The notes beneath the pieces were generated by a model. The model saw nothing but the letters and a program-made list of their open reading frames with translations, was not told where the DNA came from and ran no database searches. A program made the translations under genes and the position numbers. Positions 25,542-33,129 of a DNA stretch of 64,000 nt are shown here, piece after piece. The stretch's first letter is position 1; each line of letters begins with the position of its first letter. Origin of the DNA: Acrocarpospora pleiomorpha (GTDB lineage: Bacteria > Actinomycetota > Actinomycetes > Streptosporangiales > Streptosporangiaceae). The DNA lies in contig NZ_BLAF01000004.1 of the NCBI RefSeq assembly GCF_009687885.1, forward strand, positions 182,982 through 246,981, read 5' to 3'.

Positions 25542-25733
25542 GTGTTGATCTCGGTTGACCGCGAGGTCTGCCAAGGCCATGGCCAGTGCGCGATGGTCGA
25601 CCAGTCGCTGTTCCCCCTCGACGGTGCGGGGTACAGCGCGGTGGGGGACGGGGTGACCGTCGATCCGGGCAAGGAGGACGACGCCGAACTCGGGGTGAAC
25701 GTCTGCCCGGTGCAGGCGTTGCGGCTGGATTAG
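25542..25733 (+). CDS. Small ferredoxin of the P450-linked 3Fe-4S type (CxxHxxC)
   Basis: A 63-residue ferredoxin with three cysteines, Cys10, Cys16 and the one in the CPVQAL motif near the end. The position that holds the extra cysteine of 4Fe-4S relatives is His13 (CQGHGQC). This Cxx(H)xxC...CP pattern is known from P450-linked ferredoxins of mycobacteria and relatives, where the fourth residue varies. It should reduce the P450 encoded just upstream. The start is GTG at 25542, six bases after AGGAG. Confidence 0.88.
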   Translation: MLISVDREVCQGHGQCAMVDQSLFPLDGAGYSAVGDGVTVDPGKEDDAELGVNVCPVQALRLD

Positions 25734-25746
25734 CCGCTGTCGCGCG

Positions 25747-25775
25747 GCCCCACCCCCGGCCGGGGGTGGGGCTTT
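25747..25775 (+). terminator. Intrinsic terminator after the P450-ferredoxin operon
   Basis: A perfect 13-bp-arm GC palindrome (25747-25772, no loop bases excluded) is followed by TTT. It begins 13 bases after the ferredoxin stop and also separates the convergent SnoaL-like gene. Confidence 0.8.
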
Positions 25776-25787
25776 CCAGGCCGGCCG

Positions 25788-26261
25788 CTACGAGGCGGCC
25801 GCACGCCGCACGGCGTCGGTCATCACGGCCGGGTCGCCGTCGGCCCAGACCTGGTTGAACACGATCTGGGTGAGCTTCCAGACGCCGTCGACCTCGACCA
25901 TGCGGTCGTCGTACCATCCGGCGATGAGATAGAGGCGGTCCGGCTGGTCGGCGGTGCGCAGCACGTGCTGGGCCGTGACGTACGAACGCACCGCCAGCTC
26001 GCGGGGCTCCGGATCGACCACCAGGTTGCACACTGCGTGGTGCGAGGCGTCCAGGCCGTCCATCAGCTTGCGCACCTGAGCGATCCAGCCGTCGGCGCTC
26101 AGCGTCATGGCGGACTTGTAGCCGAGGCTGCGGAAGTCGACGAGGAGCTCGTCGGCCAAGGAGGCCCGGTAGCCGGCCCAGTCCCGGCAATCAAGGGCCC
26201 AGACGTAGCGATGCTTGGCCTCGCGAGCCTGCTCGTAGAGCGAGCCGGTGCCGGCCGTCAC
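25788..26261 (-). CDS. SnoaL-like (NTF2-fold) protein, second of a pair
   Basis: A 157-residue protein of the SnoaL_4/ring-hydroxylating beta-subunit-like NTF2 fold. It opens with KHRYVWALDCRDWAGYRASLADE, the typical first helix, and ends with a beta sheet ending in VWKLTQIVFNQVWADG. Such proteins act as small hydratases, isomerases or dehydratases, or have no known activity. GTG at 26261 overlaps the stop of the upstream NTF2-like gene as GTGA, so the two are made together and may form a heteromer. Start and family are well supported; the function is not. Confidence 0.78.
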   Translation of the reverse strand: MTAGTGSLYEQAREAKHRYVWALDCRDWAGYRASLADELLVDFRSLGYKSAMTLSADGWIAQVRKLMDGLDASHHAVCNLVVDPEPRELAVRSYVTAQHVLRTADQPDRLYLIAGWYDDRMVEVDGVWKLTQIVFNQVWADGDPAVMTDAVRRAAAS

Positions 26262-26650
26262 GAGCCGATCGCCTTCAAGAAGCCGGGCACGTCCTGGTAG
26301 AAGATGGTGATCCGGCTGATCTTCCCGTCGGTGAAGGTGAAGAACTCGGCGAGCGGCGTGGTGTACTCCTGGCCGGTGGCCCGGCTGACCGCCGTGATCA
26401 CATTCAGCTTGACCACGGTGCCCTCGTTCTCGGCGTACCACATCGGGCCGTCGCTCCACCGGCGCCAGGTCGCCGCGAAGATCCGGCGGAACTCGTCGAA
26501 GCCGGCCAGGCCGGTGAACGTGCCACCGTACGGGATCGCGTCCGGTTCCTCGATCCGCACGTCCTCGGCGACCATCTCGCGCGCGGTGTCGAACCGGCCG
26601 GAGTTCATGAGGCCTACGAAGGTCTTGAGCCGTTCGGTGTCGGTGGTCAT
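26258..26650 (-). CDS. SnoaL-like (NTF2-fold) protein, first of a pair
   Basis: A 130-residue single-domain NTF2-like protein (ERLKTFVGLMNSGRFDTAREMVAED, then a curved sheet around TFTDGKISRITIFYQD). It resembles ketosteroid-isomerase-fold proteins but no catalytic residues can be assigned by eye. ATG 26650 follows GAGAGGCGG. Site F lies 25-44 bases upstream, in the promoter shared with the divergent thiolase, so this pair is part of the island's regulon. Confidence 0.78.
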   Translation of the reverse strand: MTTDTERLKTFVGLMNSGRFDTAREMVAEDVRIEEPDAIPYGGTFTGLAGFDEFRRIFAATWRRWSDGPMWYAENEGTVVKLNVITAVSRATGQEYTTPLAEFFTFTDGKISRITIFYQDVPGFLKAIGS

Positions 26651-26674
26651 CGGTCCGCCTCTCGTTACATATGT

Positions 26675-26694
26675 AGTCGGAACGTTCAGTATAC
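26675..26694. promoter_or_regulatory. Island palindrome, site F
   Basis: TAGTCGGAACGTTCAGTATA lies between the divergent SnoaL-like pair and the thiolase. With flanks (26673-26695) it differs from site J1 at one base in 23. On the minus strand TATACT lies 38 bases before the SnoaL-like ATG. Confidence 0.7.
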
Positions 26695-26733
26695 TATGAT
26701 GGCTCGTGGGTTCGATCGACGGAGGGAAATGAC

Positions 26734-27888
26734 ATGGACGATCGGGAAGCGGTCATCGTCTCGGCCCGGAGGACGCCGTTCGGCCGGCGCCGGGGCGGGC
26801 TGTCCACCGTCCACCCGGCGGAGCTCCTGGCCGGCGTGCACGCCGCCGCTCTGGAGAGTGCCGGCCTCACCTCCACGGACGTGGATCTGGTGCTCACCGG
26901 CGCGGTGACGAAGATCGGCGAACAGGCGTACAACATCGGCAGGATCGCCGTACTGACCGGAGGCATGCCGGTCGAGGTCCCGGCCGTGACCCTGGACGCG
27001 CAGTGCGGATCGAGCCAGCAGGCGGTCAACATGGCGGCCTCGTCGATCGCAGCGGGCACCGCCGACATCGTCCTGGCCTCCGGAGTCGAGTCGATGTCCC
27101 GGGTGCCGCTGGGCAGCGACCGGGAACTGGGCGCGGGTGACCCCCTCACGGACCGCTACCGCGAGCAGTACCCGGTCGTGTCGGCCGGGGAATCCGCCGA
27201 GATGATCGCCGAGAAGTGGGGCATCAGCCGGGCCGAGTGCGACGAGTTCGCCTGGAACTCCCACCAGCGGGCGCTGCGGGCGCGGGCGGCCGGCGCCTTC
27301 GACGCGGAGATCGCCCCGGTCGTCGCCGAGGACGGCGTCCGCGTGACGGCCGACGAGCCGGTCCGCGACAGCAGCCTCGACGACCTGCGCGCGCTCAAGC
27401 CGGCCTTCCGCGCGGACGGCTTCCACACGGCGGCGAGCTCCTCCCCGATCACCGACGGCGCCGCCGCGGTCGTGGTCATGAGCGCGGCCGCCGCGCGGGC
27501 CCGGGGACTGCGGCCGCTCGCGCGGATCGCCGGGCAGTCGATCGTCGGCGTCGACCCCACACTGCGGCTCACCGGGCCGATCCCGGTCACCCGCGCCCTG
27601 CTGGACTCCACCGGCCTCACCCTCGACGACATCGACCTGTTCGAGGTCAACGAGGCGTTCGCGAGCGTCGTCCTGGCCTGGCTGCGTGAGTACGACGTCG
27701 ACCCGGCCCGGGTCAACCGCAACGGGGGCGCCATCGCCCTGGGCCACCCCGTCGGCGCCACCGGAGCGCGCCTGGTGACGACCGCCGTCCACGACCTCGT
27801 CCGTACCGGGGCCCGCCGCGCGCTGGTGGCCATGTGCACCGGCGGCGGCCTGGGCACCGGCACCGTGCTGGAGCGGATCGCGCGCTGA
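26734..27888 (+). CDS. Acetyl-CoA acetyltransferase-type thiolase
   Basis: A 384-residue thiolase with the nucleophilic Cys91 (DAQCGSSQQ), the NEAFA motif, the histidine of GHPVGATGAR (about 338) and the second cysteine of MCTGGGLGTG (about 368). It should cleave a 3-ketoacyl-CoA with CoA to release acetyl- or propionyl-CoA. ATG 26734 is preceded by GGAGGG. It is a single gene facing the crotonase gene, 8 bases from that gene's end. One of two classical thiolases in the island. Confidence 0.92.
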   Translation: MDDREAVIVSARRTPFGRRRGGLSTVHPAELLAGVHAAALESAGLTSTDVDLVLTGAVTKIGEQAYNIGRIAVLTGGMPVEVPAVTLDAQCGSSQQAVNMAASSIAAGTADIVLASGVESMSRVPLGSDRELGAGDPLTDRYREQYPVVSAGESAEMIAEKWGISRAECDEFAWNSHQRALRARAAGAFDAEIAPVVAEDGVRVTADEPVRDSSLDDLRALKPAFRADGFHTAASSSPITDGAAAVVVMSAAAARARGLRPLARIAGQSIVGVDPTLRLTGPIPVTRALLDSTGLTLDDIDLFEVNEAFASVVLAWLREYDVDPARVNRNGGAIALGHPVGATGARLVTTAVHDLVRTGARRALVAMCTGGGLGTGTVLERIAR

Positions 27889-27896
27889 CTGCGGGG

Positions 27897-28691
27897 TCAG
27901 CTCCGAGGGGGTGATCCAGAGTCACGGCGCGCGAAGAACTCGGTGATCTTGGCCTGGGCGGTCTCGGAGTCCATGGCGATGATCTGGGCCGTGTTCTCCA
28001 TCCGCACCGCGTCCTCCAGGCTGATGCCGCCGGAGGCGTTCAGGGCCCGTTTGGTCATCCAGATCGCCAGCATGTCGTGGGCGGCGATCTGGTCGGCGAG
28101 GTCGAGCGCCGTGGCGAGCAGCCGGTCGGCGGGCGCGACCCGGTTGACCAGTCCCAGCCGCAGGGCCTCGTCGGCGTCCACCACCCGGCCGGTCAGCATC
28201 AACTCGGCCGCCACGCCCGAGCCCACCAGCCGGGGCAGGGTCCAGGAGAGCCCGGCGTCGCCGGAGGAGATCCCGATGTTGACGAAGGCCACGCCGAAGG
28301 TGGCCGCGGTGCTGGCCACCCGCATGTCGCAGGCGACGGCGATCGACATGCCACCGCCCCGCGCCGGGCCGTTGACCGCCGCGATCGTCGGTGTCGTCAG
28401 CGAGTGGACCAGCAGCAGGCAGCGCACCTCGTCGTCGATGCCGATGAGCCGCTCGCCGATCGACTGGCTCCGGCCGGCCTGCACCTCCGTCAGGTCGTGC
28501 CCGGCGCAGAACCCACGGCCCGCCCCGGTGAGCACGATCACCTTCACCTCGCGGTCGCGGTCCAGCTCCTGGAGCCGGTCCGCGAGCGTCACGAACAGCT
28601 CGTTGTTCAGGGAGTTCAGGCTCTCCGGACGGTTCAGGGTCACCATGGCGACGCCAGGTCGCGGCCGGTCGACCAGGATCGTGTCAGTCAT
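27897..28691 (-). CDS. Enoyl-CoA hydratase/isomerase family protein
   Basis: A 264-residue crotonase with VLTGAGRGFCAGHDL and AVNGPARGGGMSIAVACDM as oxyanion-hole segments. ATG 28691 has GAGAGG inside the end of the preceding monooxygenase gene and overlaps it by 8 bases, so the two are co-translated. Likely role: hydration or isomerisation of an unsaturated CoA ester made after the Baeyer-Villiger-type step. The exact reaction is not readable. Confidence 0.88.
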   Translation of the reverse strand: MTDTILVDRPRPGVAMVTLNRPESLNSLNNELFVTLADRLQELDRDREVKVIVLTGAGRGFCAGHDLTEVQAGRSQSIGERLIGIDDEVRCLLLVHSLTTPTIAAVNGPARGGGMSIAVACDMRVASTAATFGVAFVNIGISSGDAGLSWTLPRLVGSGVAAELMLTGRVVDADEALRLGLVNRVAPADRLLATALDLADQIAAHDMLAIWMTKRALNASGGISLEDAVRMENTAQIIAMDSETAQAKITEFFARRDSGSPPRS

Positions 28692-30393
28692 GTTCAACGC
28701 CTCTCATTCGTTGTTCTCCTTCCCGCTGGCACGCCGTCGAGGTGAGGTGGGGGACCTCACCGGGCGAACTGAACACCAGTCCCCGGTAGCCGTCCCCGGC
28801 CACCTCGTCCAGCTCGCGCCGGTACCGGGGCGCGCCGCCGGTATAGATGAGGTAGCGCGTGCGGTCGTGGCCGGGGATGTTCGGGTTGTACCCGGTGAAC
28901 CAGGACTTGGCCTTGCGCAGTAACTGCCGCTGGTAGAGGTCCTGGATGTGCTGCGTCCACTCCTTCTCGGCCCCGGGTTCGCACTCGAGCCGGTTACAGC
29001 CGAGGTCGGTGACGTGGGCGAACAGGTGGGCGGCCCAGTCGACGGACGTCTCGATGGCACGCGGGAAGTTGGTGGCGACCGAGGCCGAGTGGGGCCCGCC
29101 GAGCATGACGAGGTTGGGGAAGCCCGCGATGAGCGCGCCGAGATAGGTCGTCGGGCCGTCGGCCCACCTCTCCCGGAGCTTCACCCCGTCCCGTCCCCGG
29201 AAGTCGATGCGGTCGTACGATCCGGTGATCGCGTCGAAGCCGGTGGCGTACACGATGACGTCGAGGTCGAACTGGCCCGCGCTGGTGGCGACGCCCGTCT
29301 CGTTGATCTCGACGATCGGCGTTTCCTCCAGGTCGACGAGACGCACGGACTCGTGGTTGTACGCCTCGTAGTAGCCGGTCTCCAGCGGGACCCGGTGCAC
29401 GCCGAAGCCGTGGTCCCTGGGAATCAGCTTCTCCGCCGTGACGGGGTCGTGCACCCGCTCGCGGATCTTGCCCGCGACGAAGTCGGAGAACTCCCGGTTG
29501 GCGTCCTCGTCGAGCAGGATGTCGCGGAAGTTGCCCAGCCAGATGCCGAAGCCGGGGGAGGCGTACAACCTCTCCCACAGGGCGAGCCGCTCCTCCCGCG
29601 ACACCTCGTGGAACGGCCGCCGGTCGGGGCCGTGGATGAATCCCCCGGGGGTCTCGGCGCACCGGGCGAAGATCTCGTCGTAGCTGGCCTTGATGTGCGC
29701 CATCTCCTCGGCGCCGATGGGGCTGTTGTTCAGCGGCGCGCACCAGTTCGGCTTGAGCTGGAAGACGTCGAGGCCGGCGACCCGGCCCGCCAGCTCGGCG
29801 ATGATCTGCACGCCGGTCGACCCGGTTCCGATGACCCCGACCCGTTTCCCGGTGAGGTCCAGGCCCTCCGGCCAGTCGTAGGTGTGGAACGAGACGCCGC
29901 GGAAGCTCTGGATCCCGGGGATGCGCGGTTTCATGGGTGCCGACAGCAGGCCGAGGGCCGTCAGGAGGAACCGGCAGGTGAGGCGCTGGCCGTCGCCGAG
30001 TTCGAGGGTCCAGGTGCTGGTGTGGTCGTCGAAGACGGCGGATCGGACCACGCTGTCGAACCGGATGTGCCGGCGCAGGTGGAACCGGTCGGCCACGTGG
30101 TTCAGGTAACGCAGCGTCTCGGGCTGGGCCGCGAAGTGCTCGCTCCAGTCCCACTCCTGGAGGAGGTCGGCGGAGAAGGAGTATCCGTAGGTGTAGCTTT
30201 CGGAGTCGAACCGGCAGCCGGGGTAGCGGTTCTTGTACCAGGTGCCCCCCAGCCCGGGGTGGGCTTCCAGGGCGATGACGTCGCGGCCCGTCTCCAGGAG
30301 ACGGTGCAGGGCGTACAAGCCACACAGCCCGGCCCCGATGACGATGAACTCGTGATCTGGCCCTCGGTCAGATGCTCCTGCCACGTTGCTCAC
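28684..30393 (-). CDS. Baeyer-Villiger-type flavin monooxygenase
   Basis: A 569-residue class B flavoprotein monooxygenase. It has two Rossmann fingerprints, GAGLCG (20-25) and GTGSTG (189-194), and between them the Baeyer-Villiger fingerprint F-R-G-V-S-F-H-T-Y-D-W-P (164-175). It should insert oxygen next to a ketone to give an ester or lactone, using NADPH and O2. A lactone product would fit the SMP-30 lactonase-like gene at 42 kb. The GTG at 30393 has GGGGAG seven bases upstream; the open frame extends to a GTG at 30423 without such a site. Site G lies upstream. Confidence 0.92.
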   Translation of the reverse strand: MSNVAGASDRGPDHEFIVIGAGLCGLYALHRLLETGRDVIALEAHPGLGGTWYKNRYPGCRFDSESYTYGYSFSADLLQEWDWSEHFAAQPETLRYLNHVADRFHLRRHIRFDSVVRSAVFDDHTSTWTLELGDGQRLTCRFLLTALGLLSAPMKPRIPGIQSFRGVSFHTYDWPEGLDLTGKRVGVIGTGSTGVQIIAELAGRVAGLDVFQLKPNWCAPLNNSPIGAEEMAHIKASYDEIFARCAETPGGFIHGPDRRPFHEVSREERLALWERLYASPGFGIWLGNFRDILLDEDANREFSDFVAGKIRERVHDPVTAEKLIPRDHGFGVHRVPLETGYYEAYNHESVRLVDLEETPIVEINETGVATSAGQFDLDVIVYATGFDAITGSYDRIDFRGRDGVKLRERWADGPTTYLGALIAGFPNLVMLGGPHSASVATNFPRAIETSVDWAAHLFAHVTDLGCNRLECEPGAEKEWTQHIQDLYQRQLLRKAKSWFTGYNPNIPGHDRTRYLIYTGGAPRYRRELDEVAGDGYRGLVFSSPGEVPHLTSTACQREGEQRMRGVEHD

Positions 30394-30438
30394 CGTGCGG
30401 CTCCCCTTCTTCGACGTTGGCACTCGCTCACAGCAAAG

Positions 30439-30458
30439 TATACTGACCGGTCAGAGGC
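30439..30458. promoter_or_regulatory. Island palindrome, site G
   Basis: TATACTGACCGGTCAGAGGC includes the perfect 12-bp palindrome CTGACCGGTCAG and is the best single copy of the left 16 bases of the consensus. It sits upstream of the monooxygenase gene, just past the stop of the luciferase-like gene. Confidence 0.78.
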
Positions 30459-30464
30459 TGAATG

Positions 30465-31454
30465 TCAAAACTGTGTCGTTCGGGCCAGGGGCTTTTCCTG
30501 CTGGTAGAGCACGACACGCTGGACCGAGCCGGCGAACCGCCGCCGCAGGTCCTCGCGGAGCCGCGCGGGTGTGGTGACGGTCGCGACGGCCTCGATCACC
30601 TCGTCGGGAACCCGCCCGGCCATGTCGCTCCAGGCGCCCCGGCGGGACAGCGTGTGCAGTTCCTCGCCCAGGTCCGTCCAGCCGTGCAGGTCGAGGAGGG
30701 GCCGGTAGGCCGGGGTGCTGGCATAGAAGGCCACCTGGGCCCGGATGGCGTCGAGCTGCCCGGCCTCCTCGGCCGGATCGTCCGAGGCCGCCACGAACGG
30801 GGGGTACACCACCTGGAACTCGCCCCGGAGCGGGCGCAGCCGGTTGGCGAGCCCCTTCCTGAGGTTGGGGAGGGTCACCTCGTGCAGGAACCGCTCCGAC
30901 ATGAACCGGTGGATCACCAGCCCGTCGGCCACCTGGCCCGCCAGTTCGGTCATCGCCGGTCCAAGGGCGCCGAGATACACCGGCGGGCGGCCGTACGGAC
31001 AAGCGCCCGGAGAGAACGCCGCCGTCATCAGCGTGTGCGTGTAGAACTCCCCGGCGAAGTCGAGCGGGGCGCCCTTCTCCCAGGAGTCCCAGATGGCGTG
31101 CAGGGCGAGCACCATCTCGCGCATCCGCCCGACGGGCCTGCCCCACGGCATGGAGAAACGGCGCTCGATGTGCGCGCGTACCTGGGTGCCAAGACCGAGC
31201 ACGAACCGTCCCCGCGTGGTGAGCTGCAGGTCGTTGGCGAGCTGGGCGAGGGTCATCGGGCTGCGGGCGAAGCCCACGGCGACGGCGGTGCCGAGCCGGA
31301 GGCCGGTGTCGCCCGCGGCGGCGGTGTTCACCAGGAGAAAGGGGTCATGGCGGGTCTCGATCACCCAGCCGCCGTCGAAGCCTTCGGCCTTGGCGGCGGC
31401 GACCGATTCGGCGATACCCACCGGTGTGGGGTCGAGCATGCGATCGAATTGCAT
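30465..31454 (-). CDS. Luciferase-like (LLM) F420-dependent oxidoreductase
   Basis: A 329-residue TIM-barrel enzyme of the LLM class; the pattern fits the TIGR03617 F420-dependent group. Recognisable parts are VIETRHDPFLLVNTAAA, the strand LRLGTAVAVGFARSPMTLA and GRFVLGLGTQVRAHIERRF. It probably transfers hydride to or from F420 on a hydroxyl, ketone or unsaturated CoA intermediate. ATG 31454 follows AGGAGGA. It is divergent from the seven-gene aldolase operon, sharing site H. Confidence 0.87.
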   Translation of the reverse strand: MQFDRMLDPTPVGIAESVAAAKAEGFDGGWVIETRHDPFLLVNTAAAGDTGLRLGTAVAVGFARSPMTLAQLANDLQLTTRGRFVLGLGTQVRAHIERRFSMPWGRPVGRMREMVLALHAIWDSWEKGAPLDFAGEFYTHTLMTAAFSPGACPYGRPPVYLGALGPAMTELAGQVADGLVIHRFMSERFLHEVTLPNLRKGLANRLRPLRGEFQVVYPPFVAASDDPAEEAGQLDAIRAQVAFYASTPAYRPLLDLHGWTDLGEELHTLSRRGAWSDMAGRVPDEVIEAVATVTTPARLREDLRRRFAGSVQRVVLYQQEKPLARTTQF

Positions 31455-31492
31455 CAGGGGTCCTCCTGGGGCCGGAGACACGGTTGCGTGTG

Positions 31493-31512
31493 TATACTAA
31501 TCGTTTAGTGCG
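31493..31512. promoter_or_regulatory. Island palindrome, site H
   Basis: TATACTAATCGTTTAGTGCG lies in the divergent promoter between the luciferase-like gene and the aldolase operon. TATACT ends 36 bases before the aldolase ATG and may be its -10 element. Confidence 0.63.
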
Positions 31513-31534
31513 GTTATGGAAGCAGGTGAGGGGC

Positions 31535-32701
31535 ATGGCTGGCAGTGGCGAGGCCGTCGCGGCGGTCGTGGGCATCGGGCGAACGGCCTACACCAGGAAC
31601 CTGGCCGGTCCGCGGTCGCCGTTGTCGCTGGCCGCCGAGGCGAGCCGCGCGGCGATCGCCGACGCCGGGCTCGACGTCGCCGACATCGACGGGGTCGCGT
31701 CGTACAGCATGAACGACAGCGCCACCTTCGGGCAGGTGCCGTACGCGATCGGCGCCGGCGAGCTGACCTGGAACCTCGACGTCTACGCGGGCGGCACCGG
31801 CTCCTTCACCTCGGTGCACGCGGCGGCCATGGCGGTCACCTCCGGCGTGTGCCGCTACGCGCTGGTGTACCGCTCCCTCTGCGGCCGGTCGGGCCTGCGC
31901 TACAGCCAGAGCTCCGGCATGGCGAGCCTGCTCAACCACCCCGACCAGCCGTTCGACTTCGCCTCCGGCTACGCCGTACCCCCGCAATGGTTCGCGATGT
32001 GGGCCCGGCGGCACCAGGCGAGATACGGCACCACGTCGGAGGACCTCGGCGCCCTGGCCATCACCGAGCGCGCGCACGCGGGGCGTAATCCGCACGCGGT
32101 GATGCGCGACCCGCTCACCCTCGACAGGTACCTCGGCTCCCGGCTGGTCTCCGACCCCCTGCGGGTCTACGACTGCTCGCTGGAGGTGGACGGCGCCTGC
32201 GCCCTGGTCGTCACCACGCCGGAGCGGGCCGCGGACCTGGCCCAGCCGGTCGTGCTCATCAGGGGCGGCGAGTTCACCTGGAACACCGGAGGGTCGTGGA
32301 ACAACTGGCCCGACTTCACCGAGATGTACACCGCCAGGATCGCGGACCGGTTCTGGGGCCGTTTCGGACTGCGCCCCGCCGACGTCGACGTGGCCTGCGT
32401 CTACGACTGCTTCACCTACACCCTGCTCGTCTCGCTCGAAGGGCTGGGTTTCTTCAAGCCCGGCGAAGGGGGCGACTACTTCCGCGACGGCCGGGCCACC
32501 TATGGGGGCGACGTCGTGGTGAACCCCCACGGCGGCCTTCTCTCCGAGGGATACATCCATGGTTTCAACCATCACTACGAGGCCGTCGCGCAACTGCGCG
32601 GGCAGGCGGGCGAACGCCAGGTCGACGGTGCGAGGACGGCTGTGGTGACCGCGGGCGGCGGCCCCTACGGCGGCGCGCTCCTGTTCGAGGCCGCCCGATG
32701 A
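31535..32701 (+). CDS. SCP2/thiolase-like protein, probably a Ltp2-type aldolase
   Basis: A 388-residue thiolase-fold protein that lacks the thiolase nucleophile: where a cysteine belongs, residues 85-90 read AGGTGS, and the second cysteine motif near the C-terminus is AGGGPYGG. The motif DCFTYTLLVSLEGLGF and the histidine-rich NPHGGLLSEG segment are kept. This matches SCP2-thiolase-like aldolases such as Ltp2, which cleave beta-hydroxyacyl-CoA by retro-aldol chemistry while bound to a DUF35 protein, and a DUF35 gene follows with an ATGA overlap. I infer aldolase and not thiolase activity. First of seven tightly packed genes. Confidence 0.82.
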   Translation: MAGSGEAVAAVVGIGRTAYTRNLAGPRSPLSLAAEASRAAIADAGLDVADIDGVASYSMNDSATFGQVPYAIGAGELTWNLDVYAGGTGSFTSVHAAAMAVTSGVCRYALVYRSLCGRSGLRYSQSSGMASLLNHPDQPFDFASGYAVPPQWFAMWARRHQARYGTTSEDLGALAITERAHAGRNPHAVMRDPLTLDRYLGSRLVSDPLRVYDCSLEVDGACALVVTTPERAADLAQPVVLIRGGEFTWNTGGSWNNWPDFTEMYTARIADRFWGRFGLRPADVDVACVYDCFTYTLLVSLEGLGFFKPGEGGDYFRDGRATYGGDVVVNPHGGLLSEGYIHGFNHHYEAVAQLRGQAGERQVDGARTAVVTAGGGPYGGALLFEAAR

Positions 32702-33129
32702 GTGACGTGAGCGCCTTCCAGCCGGTCCCCGACCCGCTGACCGCCCCGTTCTGGGACGGCGCCCGCGACGGGCGGCTGATCCTGGCCCGTTGCCCCCGCT
32801 GCCTCGCCTGGCAACACCCACCCCTGGAGATGTGCCGGGCCTGCGCCGTCCGGCTCCGGCCGGAGGCCGCGCCGTTGTGGGGTGTGGTCTACAGCGGCAC
32901 GGTGATGCGCCACCCGGCCGTCCCGCTCTACGCCACTCCCTACACCGTGGTGATCGTCGAGGTCGGGGGAGCCGGCGGGCCGAGGATCGTGGCCCGGGTG
33001 GCGGACGCCGAAGGCGACGTCGCCCCGGGGACGCGGGTGGACATCGCCATGCGGCCCCTGCCGGGCGGGGACTTCATGGTCCCGGTCGCCCTCGTGGGGA
33101 CCCCAGAAACGGGAGCGCCGAGGTCATGA
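32698..33129 (+). CDS. DUF35 OB-fold protein with zinc ribbon
   Basis: A 143-residue protein with an N-terminal rubredoxin-like zinc ribbon (Cys32, Cys35, Cys46, Cys49) followed by an OB-fold (GVVYSGTVMRHPAV through VIVEV and RIVARV). In steroid catabolism such a domain (in ChsH2) binds and activates the Ltp2 aldolase; stand-alone DUF35 proteins pair with thiolase-fold enzymes. Being coupled by overlap to the aldolase-like gene, it is almost surely its partner. It overlaps the next gene as ATGA too. Confidence 0.88.
   Translation: MSDVSAFQPVPDPLTAPFWDGARDGRLILARCPRCLAWQHPPLEMCRACAVRLRPEAAPLWGVVYSGTVMRHPAVPLYATPYTVVIVEVGGAGGPRIVARVADAEGDVAPGTRVDIAMRPLPGGDFMVPVALVGTPETGAPRS

Noticed and set aside
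31535..32701. Annotation as a classical thiolase
   Set aside because: The nucleophilic and second cysteines are missing; the DUF35 partner argues for an Ltp2-like aldolase.
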